NCBI GenBank assembly: GCA_964036275.1
Contig: CAXIWQ010000216.1
Span: forward strand, 43,192 to 107,191
DNA: 64,000 nucleotides
Reading direction: 5' to 3'
From: Litoditis marina
Taxonomy: Eukaryota > Nematoda > Chromadorea > Rhabditida > Rhabditidae
Numbering within the stretch: position 1 is the first letter of the stretch; the number at the start of each line of letters is the position of its first letter. Made by a program: the position numbers and the translations under genes. The notes beneath the pieces are model-generated. The model was given only the letters and a program-made list of their open reading frames with translations, had not been told where the DNA came from and did not search any database. Shown in pieces: positions 10,215 to 24,757 of this stretch.

Positions 10215-12169
10215 AGCTACAGAAAAAAGCTTATACGGCTACCAAGTGTGTTGCTCACAGCTACAAGAACCTAAGACGACTATATATTCTGTGGCGCACA
10301 GCCACAAAAGACAAATTAACACGGTTATTGACTCTTTGGCTTGCAGTTACAGAGAACAGTTCATACGGCTATCAAATCTGTTGCTCCCAGCTACAAAAAC
10401 CTAATACGACAATCTATTCTGTGGCGCACAGCCACAAAATACGAATTAACGCTGTTATCGACTCTTTGGCTTGCAGTTACAGAGAACAGTTCATACGGCT
10501 ATCAAATCTGTTGCTCCCAGCTACAAAAACCTAATACGACAATCTATTCTGTGGCGCACAGCCACAAACTACGAGTTAACGCTGTTATCGACTCTTTGGC
10601 TTGCAGTTACAGAGAACAGTTCATACGGCTATCAAATCTGTTGCTCCCAGCTACAAAAACTTAATACAACTATCTTTCCTGTGGTGCACAACCACAAAGT
10701 ACGAATTAACGCGGTTATTGACTCTTTGCCTTGCAGCTAAAGAAAAACATCATACGGCTATCAAGTCTGTTGCTCCCAGCTACAAGAACCTAAGACGACT
10801 ATATATTCTGTGGCGCACAGCCACAAAAGACAAATTAACACGGTTATTGACTCTTTGGCTTGCAGTTACAGAGAACAGTTCATACGGCTATCAAATCTGT
10901 TGCTCCCAGCTACAAAAACCTAATACGACAATCTATTCTGTGGCGCACAGCCACAAAATACGAATTAACGCTGTTATCGACTCTTTGGCTTGCAGTTACA
11001 GAGAACAGTTCATACGGCTATCAAATCTGTTGCTCCCAGCTACAAAAACCTAATACGACAATCTATTCTGTGGCGCACAGCCACAAACTACGAGTTAACG
11101 CTGTTATCGACTCTTTGGCTTGCAGTTACAGAGAACAGTTCATACGGCTATCAAATCTGTTGCTCCCAGCTACAAAAACTTAATACAACTATCTTTCCTG
11201 TGGTGCACAACCACAAAGTACGAATTAACGCGGTTATTGACTCTTTGCCTTGCAGCTACAGAAAAAAGTTTATACGGCTATCAAGTCTGTTGCTCCCAGC
11301 TACAAAAACTTAATACGACTATCTTTTCTGTGGCGCACCACCACAAAGTACGAATTGACGCGGTTATTGACTCTGTGGCTTGCAGCTACAGAAAAAAAGC
11401 TTATACGGCTATCAAGTGTGTTGCTCACAGCTACAAGAACCTAATACGACTGAATATTCTGTGGCGCACAGCCACAAAAGACGAATTAACGCGGTTATTG
11501 ACTCTTTGCCTTGCAGCTACAGAAAAAAAAGTTTATACGGCTATCAAGTCTGTAGCTCCCAGCTACGAGAAAGTAATACGACTATCTATTATGTGGCGCA
11601 CAGCCACGAAATACGAATTTACGCGCTTATCGACTCTTTGGCTTGCATTTACAAAAACAGTTCATACGGCTATCAAGTCTGTTGCTCCCAGCTACAAACA
11701 CCTAATACGACAATCTATTCTGTGGCGCACAGCCACAAAATACGAATTAACGCTGTTATCGACTCTTTGGCTTGCAGTTACAGAGAACAGTTCATACGGC
11801 TATCAAATCTGTTGCTCCCAGCTACAAAAACTTAATACAACTATCTTTCCTGTGGTGCACAACCAGAACGTACGAATTAACGCGGTTATTGACTCTGTGG
11901 CTTGCAGCTACAGAAAAAAAGCTTATACGGCTACCAAGTGTGTTGCTCACAACTACAAGAACCTAAGACGACTATATATTCTGTGGCGCACAGCCACAAA
12001 ATACGAATTAACGCTGTTATCGACTCTTTGGCTTGCAGTTACAGAGAACAGTTCATACGGCTATCAAATCTGTTGCTCCCAGCTACAAAACTTAATACAA
12101 CTATCTTTCCTGTGGTGCACAACCAGAAAGTACGAATTAACGCGGTTATTGACTCTGTGGCTTGCAGCT
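10215..12169. repeat. 130-bp satellite, block 3 (15 monomers)
   Basis: A copy of block 2 at +2,778 bp, including the internal 519 bp duplication (10258-10738 against 10777-11257). Confidence 0.96.
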
Positions 12170-12992
12170 GATTGATTGATTGATTGATTGATTTATTTAC
12201 ATGCAAGCATGTGATATACAAGAGGAGAAATAACAATATGACAGAAGGACACAAAAAGATTCAAAAGCGGAAAACGGGTCGGAAATCGACAAATACCATT
12301 TGGGTGACACAATTAAATGAAAAATTGGACCATATGACAATACAAATAAACGAATCGCAATGGGATACAATGATTGGGCCAGACTTACAGGATGAACAAA
12401 TGAAACAGTAGAAGTCTCATTCAAATGCATTCACTTAAAAGCGCTTTTTTGCAGCAGATAACGACATAGGTATTTTGTATTTCTTGCTCAATTTTAAGTA
12501 CTTGGATCCAGCCCGTACTGTGAAAAACTTTGCACGTTGGCTAGTTTTTGGAGTTGGAAAACTGAATTTCGCAGTAGAACCTCTAGTACGGGAAGGTTTG
12601 AACGTGAAAAAGTCTGTTGCACTTAATCCACACTGACCAGTTATGATTTTATGAATCATAATGAGGTCTGTAGTATTTCTTCTAGATTCTAAGGTGACCA
12701 AGTTTAGTTTCCTGTTTCTGAATGCAGAACTAGGGATTTTACAGTACGTATAGCTACCCAAACGGAAAAACAACTTTCTAGTGAAGTCGTTCTGAACTGA
12801 TTCAAGTTTCTTAACAAACCCGCTATCTGAGTTGAATACAGTAGTACCGAATTCAACCATTGGTCGGACATAAGTTTTATACGCTTTTAGCCAAACATTC
12901 CTATTTCGAGTTTTCAAAACTTTGAAAAGATTGTATGTTCGATGCTTCGCGGACTTGATGATCCGTTTCACATGATCTTTGAATAGAAAAAA
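12170..12992 (-). mobile_element. CR1/L2-like LINE tail, copy 3
   Basis: Third copy at a spacing of exactly 2,778 bp, 823 bp, with the same junctions. Copies 1-3 form one sequence group: they share AAAACGGGTCGG and AATACCATTTGG where copies 4-7 read AAAAAGGGTCGG and AATATCATTTGG. Confidence 0.85.
12435..12992 (-). pseudogene. Reverse-transcriptase C-terminal fragment, copy 3
   Basis: Open frame with the same reading as copies 1 and 2, with no palm or catalytic motif. Confidence 0.83.
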
Positions 12993-13334
12993 AGCTACAG
13001 AAAAAAGCTTATACGGCTACCAAGTGTGTTGCTCACAGCTACAAGAACCTAAGACGACTATATATTCTGTGGCGCACAGCCACAAAAGACAAATTAACAC
13101 GGTTATTGACTCTTTGGCTTGCAGTTACAGAGAACAGTTCATACGGCTATCAAATCTGTTGCTCCCAGCTACAAAAACCTAATACGACAATCTATTCTGT
13201 GGCGCACAGCCACAAAATACGAATTAACGCTGTTATCGACTCTTTGGCTTGCAGTTACAGAAAAAAAGCTTATACGGCTATCAAGTGTGTTGCTCACAGC
13301 TACAAGAACCTAATACGACTGGATATTCTGTGGC

Positions 13335-15524
13335 GCACAGCCACAAAAGACGAATTAACGCGGTTATTGACTCTTTGCCTTGCAGCTACAGAAAAAAGGT
13401 TTATACGGATATCAAGTCTGTTGCTCCCAGCTACAAGAAAATAATACGACTATCTATTCTGTGGCGCACAGCCACAAAAGACAAATTAACGCGGTTATCG
13501 ACTCTTTGGCTTGCATTTACAGAAAACAGTTCATACGGCTATCAAGTCTGTTGCTCCCAGCTACAAAAACCTAATACGACAATCTATTCTGTGGCGCACA
13601 GCCACAAAATACGAATTAACGCTGTTATCGACTCTTTGGCTTGCAGTTACAGAGAACAGTTCATACGGCTATCAAATCTGTTGCTCCCAGCTACAAAAAC
13701 TTAATACTACTATCTTTTCTGTGGTGCACAACCACAAAGTACGAATTAACGCGGTTATTGACTCATTGGCTTGCAGTTACAGAGAACAGTTCATACGGCT
13801 ATCAAATCTGTTGCTCCCAGCTACAAAAACTTAATACAACTATCTTTCCTGTGGTGCACAACCAGGACGTACGAATTAACGCGGTTATTGACTCTGTGGC
13901 TTGCAGCTACAGAAAAAAAGCTTATACGGCTACCAAGTGTGTTGCTCACAGCTACAAGAACCTAAGACGACTATATATTCTGTGGCGCACAGCCACAAAA
14001 GACAAATTAACACGGTTATTGACTCTTTGCCTTGCAGCTACAGAGAACAGTTCATACGGCTATCAAATATGTTGCTCCCAGCTACAAAAACTTAATACGA
14101 CTATATTTTCTGTGGTGCAAAACCAGAAAGTACGAATTAACGCGGTTATTGACTCTGTGGCTTGCAGCTACAGAAAAAAAGCTTATACGGCTATCAAGTG
14201 TGTTGCTCACAGCTACAAGAACCTAAGACGACTATATATTCTGTGGCGCACAGCCACAAAAGACAAATTAACACGGTTATTGACTCTTTGCCTTGCAGCT
14301 ACAGAGAACAGTTCATACGGCTATCAAATATGTTGCTCCCAGCTACAAAAACCTAATACGACAATCTATCCTGTGGTGCACAACCAGAAAGTACGAATTA
14401 ACGCGGTTATTGACTCTGTGGCTTGCAGCTACAGAAAAAAAAAGCTTATACGGCTATCAAGTGTGTTGCTCACAGCTACAAGAACCTAATACGACTGAAT
14501 ATTCTGTGGCGCACAGCCACAAAAGACGAATTAACGGGGTTATTGACTCTTTGCCTTGCAGTTACAGAGAACAGTTCATACGGCTATCAAATCTGTTGCT
14601 CCCAGCTACAAAAACCTAATACGACAATCTATCCTGTGGTGCACAACCAGAAAGTACGAATTAACGCGGTTATTGACTCTGTGGCTTGCAGCTACAGAAA
14701 AAAAAAGCTTATACGGCTATCAAGTGTGTTGCTCACAGCTACAAGAACCTAAGACGACTATATATTCTGTGGCGCACAGCCACAAAATACGAATTAACGG
14801 GGTTATCGACTCTTTGGCTCGCAGTTACAGAGAACAGTTCATACGGCTATCAAATCTGTTGCTCCCAGCTACAAAAACCTAATACGACAATCTATTCTGT
14901 GGCGCACAGCCACAAAATACGAATTAACGCTGTTATCGACTCTTTGGCTTGCAGTTACAGAGAACAGTTCATACGGCTATCAAATCTGTTGCTCCCAGCT
15001 ACAAACACTTAATACAACTATCTTTCCTGTGGTGCACAACCAGAAAGTACGAATTAACGCGGTTATTGACTCTGTGGCTTGCAGCTACAGAAAAAAAGCT
15101 TATACGGCTACCAAGTGTGTTGCTCACAGGTACAAGAACCTAAGACGACTATATATTCTGTGGCGCACAGCCACAAAATACGAATTAACGCTGTTATTGA
15201 CTCTTTGGCTTGCAGTTACAGAGAACAGTTCATACGGCTACCAAATCTGTTGCTCCCAGCTACAAAACTTAATACAACTATCTTTCCTGTGGTGCACAAC
15301 CAGAAAGTACGAATTAACGCGGTTATTGACTCTGTGGCTTGCAGCTACAGAAAAAAAGCTTATACGGCTACCAAGTGTGTTGCTCACAGCTACAAGAACC
15401 TAAGACGACTATATATTCTGTGGCGCACAGCCACAAAAGACAAATTAACACGGTTATTGACTCTTTGCCTTGCAGCTACAGAGAACAGTTCATACGGCTA
15501 TCAAATCTGTTGCTCCCAGCTACA
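13335..15524. repeat. Segmental duplication within the satellite, copy A (2.19 kb)
   Basis: Matches 15945-18132 at an offset of 2,610 bp, dropping to 2,609 bp after about 14430 through one A in an A-tract. Visible substitutions between copies: GTGCACA at 13724 against GTACACA at 16334, CTATCAAG near 14194 against CTACCAAG near 16803, and ACGGGGTT near 14797 against ACGAGGTT near 17406. Confidence 0.88.
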
Positions 15525-15944
15525 AAAACCTAATACGACTTTCTATTCTGTGGCGCACAGCCACGAAATACGAATTAACGCGGTTATCGACTCATCGGCT
15601 TGCAGCTACAGAAAAAAGTTTATACGGCTATCAAGTCTGTTGCTTTCAGCTATAAAAACCTAATACGACAATCTATTCTGTGGCGCACAGCCACAAAATA
15701 CGAATTAACGCGGTTATCGACTCTTTGGCTTGCAGTTACAGGAAACAGTTCATACGGCTATCAAGTCTGTTGCTCCCAGCTACAAAAACCTAATACGACA
15801 ATCTATTCTGTGGCGCACAGCCACAAAATACGAATTAACGCTGTTATCGACTCTTTGGCTTCCAGTTACAGAGAACAGTTCATACGGCTATCAAATCTGT
15901 TGCTCCCAGCTACAAAAACTTAATACAACTATCTTTTCTGTGGT

Positions 15945-18132
15945 GCACAGCCACAAAAGACGAATTAACGCGGTTATTGACTCTTTGCCTTGCAGCTACA
16001 GAAAAAAGGTTTATACGGATATCAAGTCTGTTGCTCCCAGCTACAAGAAAATAATACGACTATCTATTCTGTGGCGCACAGCCACAAAAGACAAATTAAC
16101 GCGGTTATCGACTCTTTGGCTTGCATTTACAGAAAACAGTTCATACGGCTATCAAGTCTGTTGCTCCCAGCTACAAAAACCTAATACGACAATCTATTCT
16201 GTGGCGCACAGCCACAAAATACGAATTAACGCTGTTATCGACTCTTTGGCTTGCAGTTACAGAGAACAGTTCATACGGCTATCAAATCTGTTGCTCCCAG
16301 CTACAAAAACTTAATACTACTATCTTTTCTGTGGTACACAACCACAAAGTACGAATTAACGCGGTTATTGACTCATTGGCTTGCAGTTACAGAGAACAGT
16401 TCATACGGCTATCAAATCTGTTGCTCCCAGCTACAAAAACTTAATACAACTATCTTTCCTGTGGTGCACAACCAGGACGTACGAATTAACGCGGTTATTG
16501 ACTCTGTGGCTTGCAGCTACAGAAAAAAAGCTTATACGGCTACCAAGTGTGTTGCTCACAGCTACAAGAACCTAAGACGACTATATATTCTGTGGCGCAC
16601 AGCCACAAAAGACAAATTAACACGGTTATTGACTCTTTGCCTTGCAGCTACAGAGAACAGTTCATACGGCTATCAAATATGTTGCTCCCAGCTACAAAAA
16701 CTTAATACGACTATATTTTCTGTGGTGCAAAACCAGAAAGTACGAATTAACGCGGTTATTGACTCTGTGGCTTGCAGCTACAGAAAAAAAGCTTATACGG
16801 CTACCAAGTGTGTTGCTCACAGCTACAAGAACCTAAGACGACTATATATTCTGTGGCGCACAGCCACAAAAGACAAATTAACACGGTTATTGACTCTTTG
16901 CCTTGCAGCTACAGAGAACAGTTCATACGGCTATCAAATATGTTGCTCCCAGCTACAAAAACCTAATACGACAATCTATCCTGTGGTGCACAACCAGAAA
17001 GTACGAATTAACGCGGTTATTGACTCTGTGGCTTGCAGCTACAGAAAAAAAAGCTTATACGGCTATCAAGTGTGTTGCTCACAGCTACAAGAACCTAATA
17101 CGACTGAATATTCTGTGGCGCACAGCCACAAAAGACGAATTAACGGGGTTATTGACTCTTTGCCTTGCAGTTACAGAGAACAGTTCATACGGCTATCAAA
17201 TCTGTTGCTCCCAGCTACAAAAACCTAATACGACAATCTATCCTGTGGTGCACAACCAGAAAGTACGAATTAACGCGGTTATTGACTCTGTGGCTTGCAG
17301 CTACAGAAAAAAAAAGCTTATACGGCTATCAAGTGTGTTGCTCACAGCTACAAGAACCTAAGACGACTATATATTCTGTGGCGCACAGCCACAAAATACG
17401 AATTAACGAGGTTATCGACTCTTTGGCTCGCAGTTACAGAGAACAGTTCATACGGCTATCAAATCTGTTGCTCCCAGCTACAAAAACCTAATACGACAAT
17501 CTATTCTGTGGCGCACAGCCACAAAATACGAATTAACGCTGTTATCGACTCTTTGGCTTGCAGTTACAGAGAACAGTTCATACGGCTATCAAATCTGTTG
17601 CTCCCAGCTACAAACACTTAATACAACTATCTTTCCTGTGGTGCACAACCAGAAAGTACGAATTAACGCGGTTATTGACTCTGTGGCTTGCAGCTACAGA
17701 AAAAAAGCTTATACGGCTACCAAGTGTGTTGCTCACAGGTACAAGAACCTAAGACGACTATATATTCTGTGGCGCACAGCCACAAAATACGAATTAACGC
17801 TGTTATTGACTCTTTGGCTTGCAGTTACAGAGAACAGTTCATACGGCTACCAAATCTGTTGCTCCCAGCTACAAAACTTAATACAACTATCTTTCCTGTG
17901 GTGCACAACCAGAAAGTACGAATTAACGCGGTTATTGACTCTGTGGCTTGCAGCTACAGAAAAAAAGCTTATACGGCTACCAAGTGTGTTGCTCACAGCT
18001 ACAAGAACCTAAGACGACTATATATTCTGTGGCGCACAGCCACAAAAGACAAATTAACACGGTTATTGACTCTTTGCCTTGCAGCTACAGAGAACAGTTC
18101 ATACGGCTATCAAATCTGTTGCTCCCAGCTAC
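15945..18132. repeat. Segmental duplication within the satellite, copy B (2.19 kb)
   Basis: Second copy of 13335-15524. It ends where TACAAAACC loses an A and the following spacer changes from TTTCTATT to TTTATATT. Confidence 0.88.
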
Positions 18133-21100
18133 AAAACCTAATACGACTTTATATTCTGTGGCGCACAGCCACAAAAGACAAATTAACGCGGTTATTGACT
18201 CTTTGCCTTGCAGCTACAGAAAAAAGTTTTATACGGCTATCAAGTATGTTGCTCCCAGCTACAAAAACCTAATACGACTTTCTATTCTGTGGCGCACAGC
18301 CACGAAATACGAATTAACGCGGTTATCGACTCATCGGCTTGCAGCTACAGAAAAAAGTTTATACGGCTATCAAGTCTGTTGCTTTCAGCTATAAAAACCT
18401 AATACGACAATCTATTCTGTGGCGCACAGCCACAAAATACGAATTAACGCGGTTATCGACTCTTTGGCTTGCAGTTACAGAGAACAGTTCATACGGCTAT
18501 CAAATCTGTTGCTCCCAGCTACAAACACCTAATACGACAATCTATCCTGTGGTGCACAACCAGAATGTACGAATTAACGCGGTTATTGACTCTTTACCTT
18601 GCAGCTACAGAAAAAAGTTTATACGGCTATCAAGTCTGTTGCTCCCAGCTACAAAAACTTAATACGACTATCTTTTCTGTGGCGCACAACCACAAAGTAC
18701 GAATTGACGCGGTTATTGACTCTGTGGCTTGCAGCTTCAGAAAAAAAACATATACGGCTATCAAGTGTGTTGCTCACAGCTACAAGAACCTAATACGACT
18801 GAATATTCTGTGGCGCACAGCCACAAAAGACGAATTAACGCGGTTATTGACTCTTTGCCTTGCAGCTACAGAAAAAAAGTTTATACGGCTATCAAGTCTG
18901 TAGCTCCCAGCTACAAGAAAGTAATACGACTATCTATTATGTGGCGCACAGCCACGAAATACGAATTTACGCGGTTATCGACTCTTTGGCTTGCATTTAC
19001 AAAAAACAGTTCATACGGCTATCAAGTCTGTTGCTCCCAGCTACAAAAACCTAATTTGACAATCTATTCTGTGGCGCACAGCCACAAACTACGAATTAAC
19101 GCTGTTATCGACTCTTTGGCTCGCAGTACAGAGAACAGTTCATACGGCTATCAAATCTGTTGCTCCCAGCTACAAAAACTTAATACAACTATCTTTCCTG
19201 TGGTGCACAACCAGAAAGTACGAATTAACGCGGTTATTGACTCTTTGCCTTGCAGCTACAGAAAAAAGTTTATACGGATATCAAGTCTGTTGCTCCCAGC
19301 TACAAAAACTTAATACGACTATCTTTTCTGTGGCGCACAACCACAAAGTACGAATTGACGCGGTTATTGACTCTGTGGCTTGCAGCTACAGAAAAAAAGC
19401 TTATACGGCTATCAAGTGTGTTGCTCACAGCTACAAGAACCTAATACGACTGAATATTCTGTGGCGCACAGCCACAAAAGACGAATTAACGGGGTTATTG
19501 ACTCTTTGCCTTGCAGCTACAGAAAAAAAAAGTTTATACGGCTATCAAGTCTGTAGCTCCCAGCTACAAGAAAGTAATACGACTATCTATTATGTGGCGC
19601 ACAGCCACGAAATACGAATTTACGCGGTTATCGACTCTTTGGCTTGCATTTACAAAAAACAGTTCATACGGCTATCAAGTCTGTTGCTCCCAGCTACAAA
19701 AACCTAATACGACAATCTATTCTGTGGCGCACAGCCACAAACTACGAATTAACGCGGTTATTGACTCTTTGCCTTGCAGCTACAGAAAAAAAAGTTTATA
19801 CGGCTATGAAGTCTGTTGCTCCCAGCTACAAAAACTTAATACGACTATCTTTTCTGTGGCGCACAACCACAAAGTACGAATTGACGCGGTTATTGACTCT
19901 GTGGCTTGCAGCTACAGAAAAAAAGCTTATACGGCTATCAAGTGTGTTGCTCACAGCTACAAGAACCTAATACGACTGAATATTCTGTGGCGCACAGCCA
20001 CAAAAGACGAATTAACGCGGTTATTGACTCTTTGCCTTGCAGCTACAGAAAAAACAGTTTATACGGCTATCAAGTCTGTAGCTCCCAGCTACAAGAAAGT
20101 AATACGACTATCTATTATGTGGCGCACAGCCACGAAATACGAATTTACGCGGTTATCGACTCTTTGGCTTGCATTTACAAAAAACAGTTCATACGGCTAT
20201 CAAGTCTGTTGCTCCCAGCTACAAAAACCTAATACGGCAATCTATTCTGTGGCGCACAGCCACAAAATACGAATTAACGCTGTTATCGACTCTTTGGCTT
20301 ACATTTACAGAGAACAGTTCATACGGCTATCAAATCTGTTGCTCCCAGCTACAAAAACTTAATACAACTATCTTTCCTGTGGTGCACAACCAGAAAGTAC
20401 GAATTAACGCGGTTATTGACTCTGTGGCTTGCAGCTACAGAAAAAAAAGCTTATACGGCTACCAAGTGTGTTGCTCACAGCTACAAGAACCTAAGACGAC
20501 TATATATTCTGTGGCGCACAGCCACAAAATACGAATTAACGCTGTTATCGACTCTTTGGCTTGCAGTTACAGAGAACAGTTCATACGGCTATCAAATCTG
20601 TTGCTCCCAGCAACAAAACTTAATACAACTATCTTTCCTGTGGTGCACAACCAGAAAGTACGAATTAACGCGGTTATTGACTCTTTACCTTGCAGCTACA
20701 GAAAAAAGTTTATACGGCTATCAAGTCTGTTGCTCCCAGATACAAAAACTTAATACAACTATCTTTCCTGTGGTGCACAACCAGAAAGTACGAATTAACG
20801 CGGTTATTGACTCTTTACCTTGCAGCTACAGAAAAAAGTTTATACGGCTATCAAGTCTGTTGCTCCCAGCTACAAAAACTTAATACGACTATCTTTTCTG
20901 TGGCGCACAACCACAAAGTACGAATTGACGCGGTTATTGACTCTGTGGCTTGCAGCTACAGAAAAAAAGCTTATACGGCTATCAAGTGTGTTGCTCACAG
21001 CTACAAGAACCTAATACGACTGAATATTCTGTGGCGCACAGCCACAAAAGACGAATTAACGCGGTTATTGACTCTTTGCCTTGCAGCTACAGAAAAAAAG

Positions 21101-24100
21101 TTTATACGGCTATCAAGTCTGTAGCTCCCAGCTACAAGAAAGTAATACGACTATCTATTATGTGGCGCACAGCCACGAAATACGAATTTACGCGGTTATC
21201 GACTCTTTGGCTTGCATTTACAAAAAACAGTTCATACGGCTATCAAGTCTGTTGCTCCCAGCTACAAAAACCTAATACGACAATCTATTCTGTGGCGCAC
21301 AGCCACAAAATACGAATTAACGCTGTTATCGACTCTTTGGCTTGCAGTTACAGAGAACAGTTCATACGGCTATCAAATCTGTTGCTCCCAGCTACAAAAA
21401 CTTAATACAACTATCTTTCCTGTGGTGCACAACCAGAAAGTACGAATTAACGCGGTTATTGACTCTGTGGCTTGCAGCTACAGAAAAAAAGCTTATACGG
21501 CTACCAAGTGTGTTGCTCACAGCTACAAGAACCTAATACGACTGAATATTCTGTGGCGCACAGCCACAAAAGACGAATTAACGGGGTTATTGACTCTTTG
21601 CCTTGCAGCTACAGAAAAAAAAAAGTTTATACGGCTATCAAGTCTGTAGCTCCCAGCTACAAGAAAGTAATACGACTATCTATTATGTGGCGCACAGCCA
21701 CGAAATACGAATTTACGCGGTTATCGACTCTTTGGCTTGCATTTACAAAAAACAGTTCATACGGCTATCAAGTCTGTTGCTTCCAGCTACAAAAACCTAA
21801 TACGACAATCTATTCTGTGGCGCACAGCCACAAAATACGAATTAACGCTGTTATCGACTCTTTGGCTTGCAGTTACAGAGAACAGTTCATACGGCTATCA
21901 AATCTGTTGCTCCCAGCTACAAAAACTTAATACAACTATCTTTCCTGTGGTGCACAACCAGAAAGTACGAATTAACGCGGTTATTGACTCTGTGGCTTGC
22001 AGCTACAGAAAAAAAGCTTATACGGCTATCAAATCTGTTGCCCCCAGCTACAAAACTTGATACAACTATCTTTCCTGTGGTGCACAACCAGAAAGTACGA
22101 ATTAACGCGGATATTGACTCTTTGCCTTGCAGCTACAGAGAACAGTTCATACGGCTATCAAATCTGTTGCTCCCAGCTACAAAAACCTAATACGACTATC
22201 TATTCTGTGGCGCACAGCCACGAAATACGAATTAACGCGGTTATCGACTCATTGGCTTGCAGTTACAGAGAACAGTCCATACGGCTATCGAATCTGTTGC
22301 TCCCAGCTACAAAAACCTAATACGACAATCTATTCTGTGGTGCACAGCCACAAAATACGAATCAACGCGGTTATTGACTCTTTGCCTTGCAGCTACAAAA
22401 AAAAAATCATACGGCTATCAAGTCTGTTGCTCCCAGCTACAAAAACCTAATACGACTTTATATTCTGTGGCGCACAGCCACAAAAGACAAATTAACGCGG
22501 TTATTGACTCTTTGCCTTGCAGCTACAGAAAAAAGTTTATACGGCTATCAAGTCTGTTGCTCCCAGCTACAAAAACCTAATACGACTATCTATTCTGTGG
22601 CGCACAGCCACGAAATACGAATTAACGCGGTTATCGACTCATTGGCTTGCAGTTACAGAGAACAGTTCATACGGCTATCAAATCTGTTGCTCCCAGCTAC
22701 AAAAACCTAATACGACAATCTATTCTGTGGTGCACAACCACAAAGTACGAATTGACGCGGTTATTGACTCTGTGGCTTGCAGCTACAAAAAAAAAAGAAG
22801 CTTATACGGCTATCAAGTGTGTTGCTCACAGCTACAAGAACCTAATACGACTGAATATTCTGTGGCGCACAGCCACAAAAGACGAATTAACGGGGTTATT
22901 GACTCTTTGCCTTGCAGCTACAGAAAAAAAAAAGTTTATACGGCTATCAAGTCTGTAGCTCCCAGCTACAAGAAAGTAATACGACTATCTATTATGTGGC
23001 GCACAGCCACGAAATACGAATTTACGCGGTTATCGACTCTTTGGCTTGCATTTACAAAAAAACAGTTCATACGGCTATCAAGTCTGTTGCTCCCAGCTAC
23101 AAAAACCTAATACGACAATCTATTCTGTGGCGCACAGCCACAAACTACGAATTAACGCTGTTATCGACTCTTTGGCTCGCAGTACAGAGAACAGTTCATA
23201 CGGCTATCAAATCTGTTGCTCCCAGCTACAAAAACTTAATACAACTATCTTTCCTGTGGTGCACAACCAGAAAGTACGAATTAACGCGGTTATTGACTCT
23301 TTGCCTTGCAGCTACAGAAAAAAGTTTATACGGCTATCAAGTCTGTTGCTCCCAGCTACAAAAACTTAATACGACTATCTTTTCTGTGGCGCACAACCAC
23401 AAATTACGAATTGATGCGGTTATTGACTCTGTGGCTTGCAGCTACAGAAAAAAAGCTTATACGGCTATCAAGTGTGTTGCTCACAGCTACAAGAACCTAA
23501 TACGACTGAATATTCTGTGGCGCACAGCCACAAAAGACGAATTAACGGGGTTATTGACTCTTTGCCTTGCAGCTACAGAAAAAAAAGTTTATACGGCTAT
23601 CAAGTCTGTAGCTCCCAGCTACAAGAAAGTAATACGACTATCTATTATGTGGCGCACAGCCACGAAATACGAATTTACGCGGTTATCGACTCTTTGGCTT
23701 GCATTTACAAAAAAACAGTTCATACGGCTATCAAGTCTGTTGCTCCCAGCTACAAAAACCTAATACGACAATCTATTCTGTGGCGCACAGCCACAAACTA
23801 CGAATTAACGCGGTTATTGACTCTTTGCCTTGCAGCTACAGAAAAAAGTTTATACGGCTATGAAGTCTGTTGCTCCCAGCTACAAAAACTTAATACGACT
23901 ATCTTTTCTGTGGCGCACAACCACAAAGTACGAATTGACGCGGTTATTGACTCTGTGGCTTGCAGCTACAGAAAAAAAGCTTATACGGCTATCAAGTATC
24001 AAGTGTGTTGCTCACAGCTACAAGAACCTAATACGACTGAATATTCTGTGGCGCACAGCCACAAAAGACGAATTAACGCGGTTATTGACTCTTTGCCTTG

Positions 24101-24757
24101 CAGCTACAGAAAAAACAGTTTATACGGCTATCAAGTCTGTAGCTCCCAGCTACAAGAAAGTAATACGACTATATATTATGTGGCGCACAGCCACGAAATA
24201 CGAATTTACGCGGTTATCGACTCTTTGGCTTGCATTTACAAAAAACAGTTCATACGGCTATCAAGTCTGTTGCTCCCAGCTACAAAAACCTAATACGGCA
24301 ATCTATTCTGTGGCGCACAGCCACAAAATACGAATTAACGCTGTTATCGACTCTTTGGCTTACAGTTACAGAGAACAGTTCATACGGCTATCAAATCTGT
24401 TGCTCCCAGCTACAAAAACTTAATACAACTATCTTTCCTGTGGTGCACAACCAGAAAGTACGAATTAACGCGGTTATTGACTCTGTGGCTTGCAGCTACA
24501 GAAAAAAAGCTTATACGGCTACCAAGTGTGTTGCTCACAGCTACAAGAACCTAAGACGACTATATATTCTGTGGCGCACAGCCACAAAATACGAATCAAC
24601 GCTGTTATCGACTCTTTGGCTTGCAGTTACAGAGAACAGTTCATACGGCTATCAAATCTGTTGCTCCCAGCTACAAAACTTAATACAACTATCTTTCCTG
24701 TGGTGCACAACCAGAAAGTACGAATTAACGCGGTTATTGACTCTGTGGCTTGCAGCT

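Larger units (their letters stand above)
5470..13260. repeat. Higher-order repeat, 2,778-bp unit, about 2.8 copies, each carrying a LINE fragment
   Basis: Units run about 5470-8247, 8248-11025 and 11026-13260 (partial). All landmarks recur at an offset of exactly 2,778 bp, including the LINE insertions at 6614, 9392 and 12170. The copies are nearly identical; one visible difference is GACACTCTAT near 8935 where units 1 and 3 have GACAATCTAT. The third unit stops matching at 13261, where AGAACAG is replaced by an A-tract and GCTT, a change of monomer subtype. Confidence 0.95.
12993..24757. repeat. 130-bp satellite, block 4 (about 90 monomers)
   Basis: Uninterrupted satellite. It includes a 2.19 kb segment repeated at a 2,610/2,609 bp offset (13335-15524 and 15945-18132). 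Offsets of 651 and 2,221 bp then link segments around 18.6, 19.25 and 20.8 kb, and an offset of about 4,056 bp links 19.25 to 23.3 kb. A private 7 bp slippage duplication (ATCAAGTATCAAGTGTG) lies at about 23994-24004. Confidence 0.96.
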
